Shown here piece after piece: positions 45,397 to 55,202 of a DNA stretch of 64,000 nt. Numbering within the stretch: the stretch's first letter is position 1; each line of letters opens with the position of its first letter. The translations under genes and the position numbers were made by a program. The notes beneath the pieces are model-generated. The model ran no database searches. It worked only from the letters and a program-made list of their open reading frames with translations, and was not told the DNA's origin. Origin of the DNA: Kangiella taiwanensis (GTDB lineage: Bacteria; Pseudomonadota; Gammaproteobacteria; Enterobacterales; Kangiellaceae); NCBI RefSeq assembly GCF_020005165.1, contig NZ_JAHCLT010000003.1:372001-436000 (forward strand), read 5' to 3'.

Positions 45397-46392
45397 GTGA
45401 GTTCGATGGTTCATCCAAACGACGCATTGTTTAATGCTGAGAAACAATTCCCTGTCATTCCAACCTGCGAACATTTCGCCGGAAGTGAAAAACTCATTAC
45501 TAAAGCATTGGAATTACAGGAAAAGTTCGGCCCTGTTTTCGATATCACCTGCGACTGTGAAGACGGCGCACAAGCAGGCAAAGAAAAAGAACACGCTGAA
45601 ATGATTGCTCGTGTACTCTCCAGTGATATTAATAAACATCACATGGCTGGCGTCCGAATTCATGATTATACCCATGATCACTGGAAGGCTGACGTTGATA
45701 TTTTGATGCCAGCGATTGGCGACCGAGTGGCCTATTTCACTCTTCCCAAAACCCACCGAGCAGCTCACATTCAAGAAATGGTCGACTACATCAAGTCGAA
45801 ATCCGAGGAGCATGGCGTTGATAGAGAGATTCCAATCCATGTATTAATTGAAACTCATGGTGCGCTTAAAGAGTCTTGGGAAATTGCCGCCATTGACTGG
45901 GTTCAAGTATTGGACTTTGGCATGATGGACTTTGTCAGTGACCATCAAGGCGCTATTCCGGCTGCCTGCATGCGTAGTCCAGGTCAATTTGATCACCCTC
46001 TTCTGGCCAGAGCTAAAGCGGATATGGTAACTGCGGCCTTAGCAAACGGCGTCGTCCCGTCGCATAACGTGACATTAGATCTTAAAAACCCGTACCAAAC
46101 TTATAAAGATGCTGAACGCGCTCGAACAGAGTTCGGCTTTTTGAGAATGTGGAGTATTTACCCTACGCAGATCCAGTCGATTGTAGATGCCATGAAGCCT
46201 GATTATTCAGAAGTTAATGATGCAGTAAATATCCTAGTGGCGGCACAGGATAACCACTGGGGTCCGATTCAATACGATGGCGAACTACACGATCGTGCGA
46301 CCTACCGCTATTACTGGCAGCTTCTGCAACGCGCTCAGGTAACAGGACTCGAACTCCCTGAAGAAGCCAATAAACGCTTTTTTACATCATAG
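45397..46392 (+). CDS. HpcH/HpaI aldolase/citrate-lyase family protein, divergent
   Basis: A 331-residue protein. GTG 45397 is chosen because GAGGAG lies six bases upstream; an ATG at 45406 is the alternative. Family features are FDITCDCEDGAQAGKEKEH (acidic metal site), GVRIHDYTHDHW, FTLPKTHRA, IHVLIETHGAL and LRMWSIYPTQIQSI, replacing the usual Gly-Lys-x-x-His-Pro. It is the third CitE-type gene here, divergent from the four-gene operon by 164 bases and likely co-regulated with it. The precise reaction is unknown. Confidence 0.78.
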   Translation: MSSMVHPNDALFNAEKQFPVIPTCEHFAGSEKLITKALELQEKFGPVFDITCDCEDGAQAGKEKEHAEMIARVLSSDINKHHMAGVRIHDYTHDHWKADVDILMPAIGDRVAYFTLPKTHRAAHIQEMVDYIKSKSEEHGVDREIPIHVLIETHGALKESWEIAAIDWVQVLDFGMMDFVSDHQGAIPAACMRSPGQFDHPLLARAKADMVTAALANGVVPSHNVTLDLKNPYQTYKDAERARTEFGFLRMWSIYPTQIQSIVDAMKPDYSEVNDAVNILVAAQDNHWGPIQYDGELHDRATYRYYWQLLQRAQVTGLELPEEANKRFFTS

Positions 46393-46412
46393 AATCTTTC
46401 GCCTGGAACCTA

Positions 46413-46438
46413 TAAAAACGCGCCAATCGGCGCGTTTT
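46413..46438. terminator. Bidirectional terminator
   Basis: AAAACGCGCC-aatc-GGCGCGTTTT between the convergent CitE-type gene and the DUF5916 gene, with A and T runs on the two sides. Confidence 0.85.
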
Positions 46439-46471
46439 GTTATATCTCTAAAGCTTTGTATTTCTATAGCA

Positions 46472-48721
46472 TTACAACTGGAAAGCGTAACTGAACTTAG
46501 TAAATAAGGTTCTACCGGTCTTCTCAAACTGACTGACTCTGTCATCTTCAAACCCATTGTCAGAATAGCCAAGATAAAAAGCAGTTCTCGGGTTCCATTT
46601 ATAGGTATAGAGAAGCTGTCGACTGACCTGAGTTTCCTGCTCCACTTGTGCCGGATCTGAGTAAAGCGCTGTATTGTAATCAATATCACTATAACGAACG
46701 ATGAGGCGCAAATAACTCTTATCATCAAAGTGATAGCTGGTGTTTAAATTACTAATAACGGCATCAAAAAGTGGCTCATTACTGACCGTAAAGTCAGTAA
46801 AGCTTGAATCGAAGCCAAGCAACCAGTGATCATTTACTTGCCACTCAGTGTAGAATTGATAAGAGTCAGACTGACCCGAGCGCGTGTGTCTAAAGTCTAT
46901 GGTATCAGCGGTTTCAAGATAAAAGCCTATTTTGAGGTTGCCTACCGGACGGAAGCTACTTTCCATCCAATAAAACTGCTCATCAAACCAAATTTGTTCG
47001 AATAAAGTGTCACGATTCGCAGCTCCGAAAAAGAAGAACGAACGGTACTGTCCATTGAGTTGAAAGCCAACTTCTCGCTGCTGCTCATACTTTTGGCCAG
47101 AAGTTAAGTGACGCTCTTTATACTCACCACTGACTTTATACTCATGGAAAAAGTCTTCATCGTCACCGTACCAACGGTAGCCAGCACCAACGACATCTTT
47201 GGTATTGCCGACAATGCCTAAAAAGCCCAAGTCGGTTCTAAAGTCGTCATCAAAATCCGAATGGGTCGCATACCAGTTCCAATGTGTATCACGGTGGCTG
47301 TAATTAATTTCAAAGCCTCTGCCTGTAGTGTTGGGAGCTAACCCAAAACGCTGTTGCATATCCTCTGTATTATCAGAGTCTGAGTACATGAATTGATAGC
47401 GTAAAGTCCCTGCATCATAGAGTTTTTGACTGCCATCAATCGATAAAACGGTATTTTCATAGTCATCAGCTGAGCGATTAGTCGCAAGGAACCCAATTTG
47501 TGAGTTTTGGCCGACATCAATCGAATATCGAGCAGCGGCAACATCGCTTTCCACATCCCCCAAATTACTATCTCTTAAAGTGTAAACAGATGAACTTTGT
47601 GCCCCTGGAATGATGAAGCTCGTAGTTTGATCGCGAGAAACTAGAACGCCATAAGAATGCTCACTGTTTTTACCCGTATACTTCACACCATAATCCGGAT
47701 CTGAAATATTTCGGGTGTGCAGTAAGTTATAGCGGGTATTAAAGTATTCAGCACCATCCAAGAAGAATGGTCGTTTTTCAGGGAAGAATAGTGAGAAACG
47801 ATTATTCACATCTAACTGGGCAGCATCAGTCTCGACTTGTGAGAAATCTGGGTTTAAGGTTGCATTCAATACTGAGTTATCCGTCACGCCCCATCTCAAG
47901 TCAGCCCCGGCGTTATAATTAACACCCTCACTTTGCCATTGCGTCTGTGCAGGAGGGTCCCGAAACTCGCTTTTTTCCGCAGAAACGTATGGCGTAAACT
48001 CAAGATTATTTCCGCTAACAATATCATCAAGTCCTTCTGCCTTGGCGATCTGGCACAAGACACAACTTAAATCGCGATCATTGGGTGAATAGGCCAAACG
48101 ATAATGAACATCTCTAGGGTAAAAGCGCATAAAGTCGATACCCCAGGTTTTAGTCTCTGAAGTATTCGGAAAGCGAAGCACTTTGAAAGGTAATTCAATC
48201 TCAACGGTATAACCATCGTCATCAATATGTCCTGCGCTTGACCAAATCGCATCCCATGATGAATCTTCTCTTAGCAGTACATCATCTTCGATGCTGTCAG
48301 CCTGAATACCCAGTGCATTGACAAAAAAGTTATAGGCTTTGCGCTCATCATTAAAAGTATCGACCTTAAAGCCGACGGTATCTTCACCAAAGATCTGATC
48401 GCGCTTTTTATAGGAGGCTTGTATTAACTCAGGGTTGGGGTCGTAAGCCTTAATCGCGACCAATAAGGAGTCCCCATTCTCAGCAATATAAGCAACCGTT
48501 TTAACTTTAGGTTTGGTATTTTGTGCAGGTTGAGTTTCATAGCGGTAAACGACTTGGTTCGCGTCTTTCCAAAAAGCTTCGTCTAAACGGCCATCAACAG
48601 TGATTTCTGCATCAACTTTAGGAATACTAATGACCGACATTCCATCGTCAGTAGCAGCTTTAACTTGATAAGCAAAACTTGCTAACACAAGCAATAAAGG
48701 TGTCATCAGTCGTCGTTTCAT
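46472..48721 (-). CDS. CBM9-like/DUF5916 outer-membrane beta-barrel protein
   Basis: A secreted 749-residue protein. A signal peptide (MTPLLLVLASFAYQVKA) is followed by a CBM9-like sugar-binding-type domain (VDAEITVDGRLDEAFWKDA to about residue 240). The rest is a DUF5916 barrel with many alternating aromatic strands (INYSHRDTHWNWYATHSDF). The C-terminal residues TKFSYAFQL end in an aromatic-rich strand of outer-membrane type. Such proteins are common in marine Gammaproteobacteria and Bacteroidetes. Function is not established; binding or uptake of glycans or peptides is a guess. Confidence 0.85.
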   Translation of the reverse strand: MKRRLMTPLLLVLASFAYQVKAATDDGMSVISIPKVDAEITVDGRLDEAFWKDANQVVYRYETQPAQNTKPKVKTVAYIAENGDSLLVAIKAYDPNPELIQASYKKRDQIFGEDTVGFKVDTFNDERKAYNFFVNALGIQADSIEDDVLLREDSSWDAIWSSAGHIDDDGYTVEIELPFKVLRFPNTSETKTWGIDFMRFYPRDVHYRLAYSPNDRDLSCVLCQIAKAEGLDDIVSGNNLEFTPYVSAEKSEFRDPPAQTQWQSEGVNYNAGADLRWGVTDNSVLNATLNPDFSQVETDAAQLDVNNRFSLFFPEKRPFFLDGAEYFNTRYNLLHTRNISDPDYGVKYTGKNSEHSYGVLVSRDQTTSFIIPGAQSSSVYTLRDSNLGDVESDVAAARYSIDVGQNSQIGFLATNRSADDYENTVLSIDGSQKLYDAGTLRYQFMYSDSDNTEDMQQRFGLAPNTTGRGFEINYSHRDTHWNWYATHSDFDDDFRTDLGFLGIVGNTKDVVGAGYRWYGDDEDFFHEYKVSGEYKERHLTSGQKYEQQREVGFQLNGQYRSFFFFGAANRDTLFEQIWFDEQFYWMESSFRPVGNLKIGFYLETADTIDFRHTRSGQSDSYQFYTEWQVNDHWLLGFDSSFTDFTVSNEPLFDAVISNLNTSYHFDDKSYLRLIVRYSDIDYNTALYSDPAQVEQETQVSRQLLYTYKWNPRTAFYLGYSDNGFEDDRVSQFEKTGRTLFTKFSYAFQL

Positions 48722-48847
48722 AATGTCTGTTATTGTTTTGATGAATGGAGGATTATAACGTTTTGAGCGCTTTTTTGGAGGAAATTTGTAAGCGAGTGTA
48801 TCGTCAAATTTGCATCAAATGTTTAGCGGCATTTTGATACAGATAGA

Positions 48848-49129
48848 TTACGACACATCTCGATCCATGATTTCTATTAAATGGAATCCAAATGTCGTTT
48901 TGATAGGCCCATGGACAATTTTAAGCGAACGGGTAAATACCACATCATCGAATTCTCTGACCATCATGCCACGCCTGAAAACACCAAGCTCTCCTCCACG
49001 ACTTTTCGATGGGCAAACAGAATGCTTTGCCGCCATGGCTGAGAAATCAACGCCAGATTCGATACTTTTTTTAATTTCCTGACAAAGCTCTTCGTCAGTG
49101 ACTAAGATATGCCTCGCTGATGCTTTCAT
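48848..49129 (-). CDS. ppiC: Parvulin-type peptidyl-prolyl cis-trans isomerase
   Basis: A single parvulin domain of 93 residues with no signal, as in E. coli PpiC. It contains SARHILVTDEELCQEIK, FSAMAAKHSVCPSKSRGGELGVFRRGMMVREFD and GPIKTTFGFHLIEI. It catalyses proline isomerisation in the cytoplasm. It follows the GlyGly-CTERM gene in the same direction but at 60 bases. Confidence 0.93.
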   Translation of the reverse strand: MKASARHILVTDEELCQEIKKSIESGVDFSAMAAKHSVCPSKSRGGELGVFRRGMMVREFDDVVFTRSLKIVHGPIKTTFGFHLIEIMDRDVS

Positions 49130-49189
49130 TGTCCCCTCCCTTTAAAAGCATCAGCAAGATTACACTATAGCGTGTGTTTTGTGAAGTGA

Positions 49190-50479
49190 TTAACGTTTTA
49201 AGAACCTTCTCCCAAAACCGGCTAGCGCTAGGGCTATCAAGGTCAGTAGACCAGCGCTACCACCGCCTGACCCCGAGCTCGTGGTCGAGCTTGGTGGGTT
49301 AGGATTAGACTGACGCGTATCATTGTTAGCATCTTCAAGCGGCACCTGAAGTAGCGAAGAAAACTCTGGAGACACATCATCCAGCACCTCACCAGTATTA
49401 GCATCAATAACTTCTAATCTGAAGTCATAGTAATTCGCTGGATAACCTGACTGCCAGTTACCACTTATCTCATAGGCATCTTCCGAACTATAGCCGTAGA
49501 CAGTAAACACATCTGACTCAGTTTCAAACTGCCAAGAACCGCCATTCGTACGCTGGTAAAAGTTGACGTAAACATCACGATCTGCACTGCCTTCAGTATC
49601 CACATCAAAGGTTACGGTAAATTCACGGTAGAACCCGTCGTCATCTGCATCGGTGAAGATTTCAGTTTTAACATTATCGACATAGGTATTACTCGACACA
49701 CCGCTTGATTCGTAGGTTTTATCTTCTAGCGGCAAGTTGGTCAAATCGTAATCATCAAAAGGCCCAAGCGTATCCACGATGTCCGAATAACCATACTCAA
49801 ACAGATCGATTAAGACTTCGTAATTACCTGGTGGGAAACCGGTATTCAGACGCGTTGTGACGCTGTACTCATCGGAACTGTAATCATAGTGGATTTCAAA
49901 AACGTCCGTTGTGTAGTAATGGGTCCACTGAGCATCACCAATGCGACGGATAAACAATTCAGCGTAGACATCAAAGTAGTCGTCATACGAAGCATCCACA
50001 TCAAAGTCGACTCTAAGTTTGCTGTAATTTCCGTCACCATCCTCGTCATCAAACAATAGCACCGCTGCATCGTGTATATAAAGGTGATTAGCACCCTTTT
50101 CTTGGGCTTTAGCAGAAAGTTTCGGTAACTTACTGTTAGCTTCTCTATACTTTTTCATCTCAGCACGAGTTTGGTTAGGCTGATTCTTGAAATCAAGAGT
50201 TTGGTACGCTTTTAACTCTTGCTCTAAATCACTATCAGATTTCTGGCTAGTATAATGACTAGTGCGCACAGGCAAGACCGCGTCGCCTTTCAAAGCAACT
50301 GTCGCTATATTATCATTAACCACAGTGGTGGTTTTTGCTCGCTTTGCGATAGCTGTAGTGATTTCAGCGCTGGTTTCAGCACCGACTTTCTCTTCTTGAC
50401 TAGCCTCAACGCCTGAAATACCTAAAAGTACTGCTGATGCAACTAAACTATATTTACTGATTACCTTTAACATGTTCAT
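49190..50479 (-). CDS. Secreted protein with GlyGly-CTERM sorting tail
   Basis: A 429-residue exported protein with signal peptide (SKYSLVASAVLLGISGVEA) and two similar domains of about 110 residues. Each repeats the order LRVDFDVDASYDDYFDVYAE / FTVTFDVDTEGSADRDVYVN, so it contains an internal duplication. A Ser/Pro linker leads to a C-terminal GlyGly-CTERM signal (SGSGGGSAGLLTLIALALAGF and basic end RRFLKR). Such tails are cut by rhombosortase and the protein is exported by type II secretion, by family knowledge. Function of the repeats is unknown. Hydrophilic and acidic. Confidence 0.85.
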   Translation of the reverse strand: MNMLKVISKYSLVASAVLLGISGVEASQEEKVGAETSAEITTAIAKRAKTTTVVNDNIATVALKGDAVLPVRTSHYTSQKSDSDLEQELKAYQTLDFKNQPNQTRAEMKKYREANSKLPKLSAKAQEKGANHLYIHDAAVLLFDDEDGDGNYSKLRVDFDVDASYDDYFDVYAELFIRRIGDAQWTHYYTTDVFEIHYDYSSDEYSVTTRLNTGFPPGNYEVLIDLFEYGYSDIVDTLGPFDDYDLTNLPLEDKTYESSGVSSNTYVDNVKTEIFTDADDDGFYREFTVTFDVDTEGSADRDVYVNFYQRTNGGSWQFETESDVFTVYGYSSEDAYEISGNWQSGYPANYYDFRLEVIDANTGEVLDDVSPEFSSLLQVPLEDANNDTRQSNPNPPSSTTSSGSGGGSAGLLTLIALALAGFGRRFLKR

Positions 50480-50689
50480 CTCCTGTACGTCCTAACCAGC
50501 CCCAAAATTGACTCACTCCTTGAATACGTCACTGGGGAGCTTGAGTACTAGTACAACAAATCTGAAATGAACCATAACTGAATCAATGTCAAAGTTTGTT
50601 AAATCATGGAAAAACCGTACCTAGATATTTGCAATTAGTCTTATATAATAGGTTGCAAAATCCAATTCTGGAAAGTTATAGGGTCAATA

Positions 50690-51415
50690 ATGCCACTTCC
50701 AAGCTTCAAGGTTCACTTAGAATCTAACGAACAAATCACCGCCAACACACGAAAACTGGTTTTTCGCTTAGACGATCCAAAAACCATCACCTATAAACCG
50801 GGGCAGTTTGTATCGTTTATGCTTGGTACAGAAGACGATCGCCCTATCAAACGCAGCTATTCTATCGCGAACTTGGAAACGGATGGCGAAAACTCAACGT
50901 ACATCGAGTTTGTGATTTCTTATGTCGAAGGTGGTAAAGCCAGTGAGCTATTCTTTAATGCAGAGCCTGGTATGGAGATGGAAATGACAGGCCCCTTTGG
51001 CTTGCTATTCCTAACCGATGATTTACCTAAACGTGTATTCCTCGTCGGTACTGGCACCGGTGTTGCGCCTTATCGCTCGATGATTGAGCAAATAAAGACT
51101 CGGACAGATACGGAGTTCCATATTCTGTTTGGAGCTCAATACCATAAAGATATGTTCTACCTTGATGACTTTAAGGCAATATCACTTTTGGATCACGTCC
51201 ACTTTCACCCTTGCTTAAGCCGAGAAGAGAAGCCTGAGTGTACATCGGGCTATGTTCAACACAAATTAGCAGAACTCAGCCCAAACCCAGACACCGACAT
51301 GGCTTACCTCTGTGGAAATCCCAACATGGTTGATGAAGTGTTTGAAATGCTAAAAGAAAAAGAGTTTGGAGTTAAGCAAGTTAAGCGCGAGAAGTATGTA
51401 TTTAGCAGATTTTAA
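50690..51415 (+). CDS. Ferredoxin-NADP reductase-like FAD/NAD(P)H oxidoreductase
   Basis: A 241-residue enzyme with an FAD-binding barrel (YKPGQFVSFMLG, IKRSYSIAN) and a nucleotide-binding domain (VFLVGTGTGVAPYRSMIEQ, HILFGAQYHKDMFY, MAYLCGNPNMVDEVFEML). It ends KREKYVFSRF with a terminal aromatic, typical of reductases whose ring stacks on FAD. It could be a ferredoxin/flavodoxin reductase or an independent electron-transfer module. The electron partner is unknown. A TATAAT at 50644 may be its -10 box. Confidence 0.87.
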   Translation: MPLPSFKVHLESNEQITANTRKLVFRLDDPKTITYKPGQFVSFMLGTEDDRPIKRSYSIANLETDGENSTYIEFVISYVEGGKASELFFNAEPGMEMEMTGPFGLLFLTDDLPKRVFLVGTGTGVAPYRSMIEQIKTRTDTEFHILFGAQYHKDMFYLDDFKAISLLDHVHFHPCLSREEKPECTSGYVQHKLAELSPNPDTDMAYLCGNPNMVDEVFEMLKEKEFGVKQVKREKYVFSRF

Positions 51416-51538
51416 CGCCGGGTACTTAAACCAAAAAGAATTTATAAACTGAGGCAACCCTCACCGAGCGATATTAGTCGCTGTGATAGACTCAGAAAAA
51501 TAAAAAGAGCACAGAATTTAAAAACATAGGATTAGATT

Positions 51539-53275
51539 ATGACTCAATTAAAAAAGACAGCATCGCTGTGTGCGTTAAGTTTTTCAGTGCTGTTAGCACT
51601 GGGCGCATGCTCAGACTCTTCTGAAAAGAACGCAACCACTCAAGTCGAGAACTCGAAGGCGCAACATGAAACGATGGCGACAGAACAGCAGCCACAAGAG
51701 TCTGAGGCAGAGTCAGCAACAAGCGACGATTACTCACGATTTGATATATACGCGCCTTTTACCTTAACCAGTGACTTAAGCCACCTTTCAGATAATCAAA
51801 AGGAAATGATCGGTCTCTTGATCGATGCTGGTAAGATCATGGATGGTTTATTTTGGAAACAAGCTTTCGGCAACAAAGGTGAGCTACTCAAGTCGATTGA
51901 AGATCCAAAAGTCAAAGCCTTCGCAGAAATTAATTATGGTCCATGGGATCGACTCGATAACAACAAACCTTTTATTGAAGGCTTCGATAATAAAGATAAA
52001 GGCGCTGAGTTTTATCCTGATGACATGACCGTCACTGAGTTTGAAAACTGGGAACAGGCAGGTAAGAAAGGCCTTTACTCTTTTGTCAGAAGAGATGATC
52101 AAGGAAGCCTAACATTAATCCCCTACTCTGTTGCGTTTAAAGATGAACTGACGCAAGCTAGTGATTTATTACGCCAAGCCGCAGAGCTCGCTGAAGACGA
52201 AGGCTTTAAAAACTACCTAAACCTTCGTGCTGATGCATTGATGACAGACAATTATCAACCGTCAGACTTCGCTTGGATGGACATGAAAACCAACCCAGTT
52301 GAAGTGGTAATCGGGCCTATTGAGACTTATGAAGATCAGTTATTCGGTTATCGTGCAGCTTTTTCCACATACGTCCTCATTAAGGACCTAAAGTGGAGCG
52401 AGCGCCTATCACGCTTTGCAGCATTCTTACCAGAACTACAAAAAGGCTTACCCGTTGAAGATAAGTACAAGCGGGAAATGCCAGGCACAGACAGCGATTT
52501 AAACGCTTACGATGTCGTGTTCTATGCAGGTGACAGCAACGCAGGCTCAAAAACCATCGCTATCAACTTGCCAAACGATGAAAAAGTGCAGTTAGCTAAG
52601 GGCACTCGTCGCTTACAACTTAAAAATGCGATGCGAGCTAAATTCGATAAAATTCTAGTGCCGATTGCAGATGAGTTAATTGCTGAAGACCAGCGCGACC
52701 ATATCACTTTTGATGCATTTTTCGCCAACACCATGTTTCATGAAGTGGCTCATGGTTTAGGTATCAAAAATACGATTAATGATAAGGGGACTGTTCGTAG
52801 CGCTTTAAAAGAAACAGCTTCAGCGCTAGAGGAAGGTAAAGCTGATATTCTGGGTCTGTACATGATCAGCAAGCTTTACGAAAAAGGCGAAATCAAGGAA
52901 GGCGAGTTGATGGATAATTATGTTACCTTCCTAGCCGGTATTTTCCGCTCAGTTCGTTTTGGTGCAAGTAGCGCGCATGGCAAAGCTAACATGGTTCGAT
53001 TCAACTTCTTTAAGGATAACGGCGCTTTTGAGCGTAACGAAAAAACCGGTCATTACAGCGTGAACTTTGAAAAGATGACACAAGCGATGAATAAACTTTC
53101 TGAGAAAATACTTGTGATTCAAGGTAATGGTGATTACGAAGCTTCCAAGGAATTACTGAATACCCAAGGCATTATCAGTGAGCAGTTAGCAGCTGACTTG
53201 AAGCTTTTAGAAGAACGACAAATCCCCGTGGACGTTACCTTTAAACAAGGTAAAAAAGTATTGGGGCTAAATTAA
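51539..53275 (+). CDS. M49-like zinc peptidase lipoprotein
   Basis: A 578-residue lipoprotein (lipobox LGAC, Cys near 24) with a Gln/Glu/Ser-rich linker. The zinc motif is H401-E-V-A-H405 and a further Glu ligand, E431, occurs in ALEEGKADILGLYM. This HEXXH-plus-EExxAD arrangement resembles bacterial relatives of dipeptidyl-peptidase III (M49), often annotated as Zn-dependent hydrolases. Eukaryotic M49 enzymes have HEXXGH instead. The protein probably acts on peptides in the periplasm. The start is ATG 51539; the terminator follows 20 bases after the stop. Confidence 0.8.
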   Translation: MTQLKKTASLCALSFSVLLALGACSDSSEKNATTQVENSKAQHETMATEQQPQESEAESATSDDYSRFDIYAPFTLTSDLSHLSDNQKEMIGLLIDAGKIMDGLFWKQAFGNKGELLKSIEDPKVKAFAEINYGPWDRLDNNKPFIEGFDNKDKGAEFYPDDMTVTEFENWEQAGKKGLYSFVRRDDQGSLTLIPYSVAFKDELTQASDLLRQAAELAEDEGFKNYLNLRADALMTDNYQPSDFAWMDMKTNPVEVVIGPIETYEDQLFGYRAAFSTYVLIKDLKWSERLSRFAAFLPELQKGLPVEDKYKREMPGTDSDLNAYDVVFYAGDSNAGSKTIAINLPNDEKVQLAKGTRRLQLKNAMRAKFDKILVPIADELIAEDQRDHITFDAFFANTMFHEVAHGLGIKNTINDKGTVRSALKETASALEEGKADILGLYMISKLYEKGEIKEGELMDNYVTFLAGIFRSVRFGASSAHGKANMVRFNFFKDNGAFERNEKTGHYSVNFEKMTQAMNKLSEKILVIQGNGDYEASKELLNTQGIISEQLAADLKLLEERQIPVDVTFKQGKKVLGLN

Positions 53276-53293
53276 GCTTGCTACTGAAAGTGA

Positions 53294-53323
53294 AAAAGCG
53301 CCACTAAATGTGGCGCTTTTTTT
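53294..53323. terminator. Bidirectional terminator
   Basis: AAAAAGCGCCA-ctaaa-TGGCGCTTTTT with flanking A and T runs, between the M49-like gene and the convergent DUF11 protein gene. Confidence 0.85.
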
Positions 53324-53325
53324 GT

Positions 53326-55131
53326 TCAAAAATCAGCAGGGTCTGAGCTGTGAGTCACCGGTATCACTAGGGTTGCAGTACTATCGTCACCTAAGTCTAG
53401 AGTCTGGGTATAGTCTTGCCCTGAGACTGACTGAGCACCACAAGCTCCCACTCCTGTAGTTATTGCACAAGTCACGACCCCGTTGAATGAAAGGCCTGTG
53501 GGTAACGTATCAGACACCTGAATGCCAACAACCGAATGAGGTCCAGAGTTCGTGATGACGATTGTATAATTCGAGCTTTGACCAGGTTGGTAATTACCCG
53601 CGCCATCATCTTTAGTCACAGAGATATCGGCTAAACAGTCAGCCGAAATGATCGTTGAATCATCGTCACCTGTCAGCGTGTCACCATCGCTGTCTACACC
53701 ATCATCACGTGTGGGGTCATCGGTTAACTCAATAATCTGATTCAGGCCATCAACATCACCTAACTCAACAACATCATCAATCGGATCCATGTTTAGTTGG
53801 CCTTGGTTACTGATGTTGCTGAGACTACAAATGGTCATATCTTCATTAACTCTAACCCGGTACTGTAAAGTCACCGTACCTGAGGCAGGGATAGCACCTT
53901 GCCACTCCATACGGTTAGCTCCAGATTCATAGGTTAAAGTACCACTGGAAGCAGAAATAACGGAGTCAAAGCTCACATTTGAATCTAATGTATCGATAAA
54001 TTCAGGCGCAGTGCTGGTTGTATTGTTGGGTTGAGCATAGTCATCTTGTAGGTTGGTAATAGTCACAGCATAGGTCAGAAACTCACCAGGACCTCCAACC
54101 CCATCACTATCTTCATCCGTTACCGTCTTTTCAGCGCGGAGAAACTCCAAAACCCCAAAGCTACCGTTTTCAAAAGCTAGCCAAGCTACATATTCGGGGA
54201 TACCGGTTCTTTCTATATCACCAACTTGGTCTTCATCCATATGGACGTTAAAACTAGTGTTATTACCATTTAGGCAGTCCCTAACCCAAGCACCGTTGAT
54301 TCCGTTCATCGTATTGTGCTTTGAAACAACATTCGGTGCGCCACTAAAGCTGATACCATAAGTTATATTTTGGCACTCATCACTGTGTCTATCTACGTCT
54401 AGCCCGGCAGTAACCCCTGCAGCGTAATTATTTCCTAAATTGGTGCCACTACCTGGCTCAATGGCTAACCAGCCAATACTCTCAGAACCATGGGTATTAA
54501 TGGCTTCGGCACCCTCTAATGCAATCCTAAAGCCCGTATTGGTCGGAGGACTCTGCCTGTTTGCACTAGGAGCCCATACTGACGAAGCAATCCAGCGACT
54601 ATCATTAAATGTGTTCACAGTATGCAATACAGCTGGCGCCGAAGTATAAGTATGACTGTAGTTGATATCGGTGCCTAACGCAGCATTTGCATTACTTCTT
54701 ACTATAGAGGTTTCATGCAAGTATGCCTCAACTTTTGTACCATCGGGAAAGACCCAAGTCCCCTGCTCGATCACTATCCATTCGACGGTTTCACTCAGCC
54801 AAGGTGAACTTGGGCAAGTATTGGCAGGCGGAGGCGTCGTGCTATTAAAGCGATTATAACTTTCACAAGGACTTTGCATCCCAATTTCAAAGCTAGTTCC
54901 AGTAACATTCCTAACACGAGCAGACAATGAGTTATCATTATTATGGGTAATGTTTCCAGCAATAATGACTGGATTTACATACGACTTTTGCAAATTTACA
55001 GTGACCCAGCCGCCGCTATCGACGGTTGTATTTAGTTGGGTGCGCCCCGATTCAAAAAAAGCACCAGCAAAAGCTGTCGGCACGCAAAGCATCAGAAACA
55101 AGCTTAAAAAGGCCTTTTTACAGGTCTTCAC
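53326..55131 (-). CDS. Secreted H-lectin-like/DUF11 repeat protein
   Basis: GTG 55131 is preferred because GGAGG lies four bases upstream and it opens a clean signal peptide (KTCKKAFLSLFLMLCVPTAFAGA); ATG 55149 is the alternative. The product is 601 residues. After the signal come two modules that resemble H-type-lectin-like beta-sandwiches (about 25-165 and 165-320), with WIVIEQG, WLAIEPG and WLAFENG as matching strands. Two DUF11-type segments follow (LRAEKTVTDEDSDGVGG; ADISVTKDDGAGNYQPG). The protein stops at SSDPADF, in the middle of where DUF11 usually continues. An adhesion or surface role is inferred. Confidence 0.75.
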   Translation of the reverse strand: MKTCKKAFLSLFLMLCVPTAFAGAFFESGRTQLNTTVDSGGWVTVNLQKSYVNPVIIAGNITHNNDNSLSARVRNVTGTSFEIGMQSPCESYNRFNSTTPPPANTCPSSPWLSETVEWIVIEQGTWVFPDGTKVEAYLHETSIVRSNANAALGTDINYSHTYTSAPAVLHTVNTFNDSRWIASSVWAPSANRQSPPTNTGFRIALEGAEAINTHGSESIGWLAIEPGSGTNLGNNYAAGVTAGLDVDRHSDECQNITYGISFSGAPNVVSKHNTMNGINGAWVRDCLNGNNTSFNVHMDEDQVGDIERTGIPEYVAWLAFENGSFGVLEFLRAEKTVTDEDSDGVGGPGEFLTYAVTITNLQDDYAQPNNTTSTAPEFIDTLDSNVSFDSVISASSGTLTYESGANRMEWQGAIPASGTVTLQYRVRVNEDMTICSLSNISNQGQLNMDPIDDVVELGDVDGLNQIIELTDDPTRDDGVDSDGDTLTGDDDSTIISADCLADISVTKDDGAGNYQPGQSSNYTIVITNSGPHSVVGIQVSDTLPTGLSFNGVVTCAITTGVGACGAQSVSGQDYTQTLDLGDDSTATLVIPVTHSSDPADF

Positions 55132-55202
55132 AATTCCTCCACCTAACATTTTCTTCTTATTTGCTATAAAATATTTATCTTCAATTATGACTACAGTTCA
55201 GT

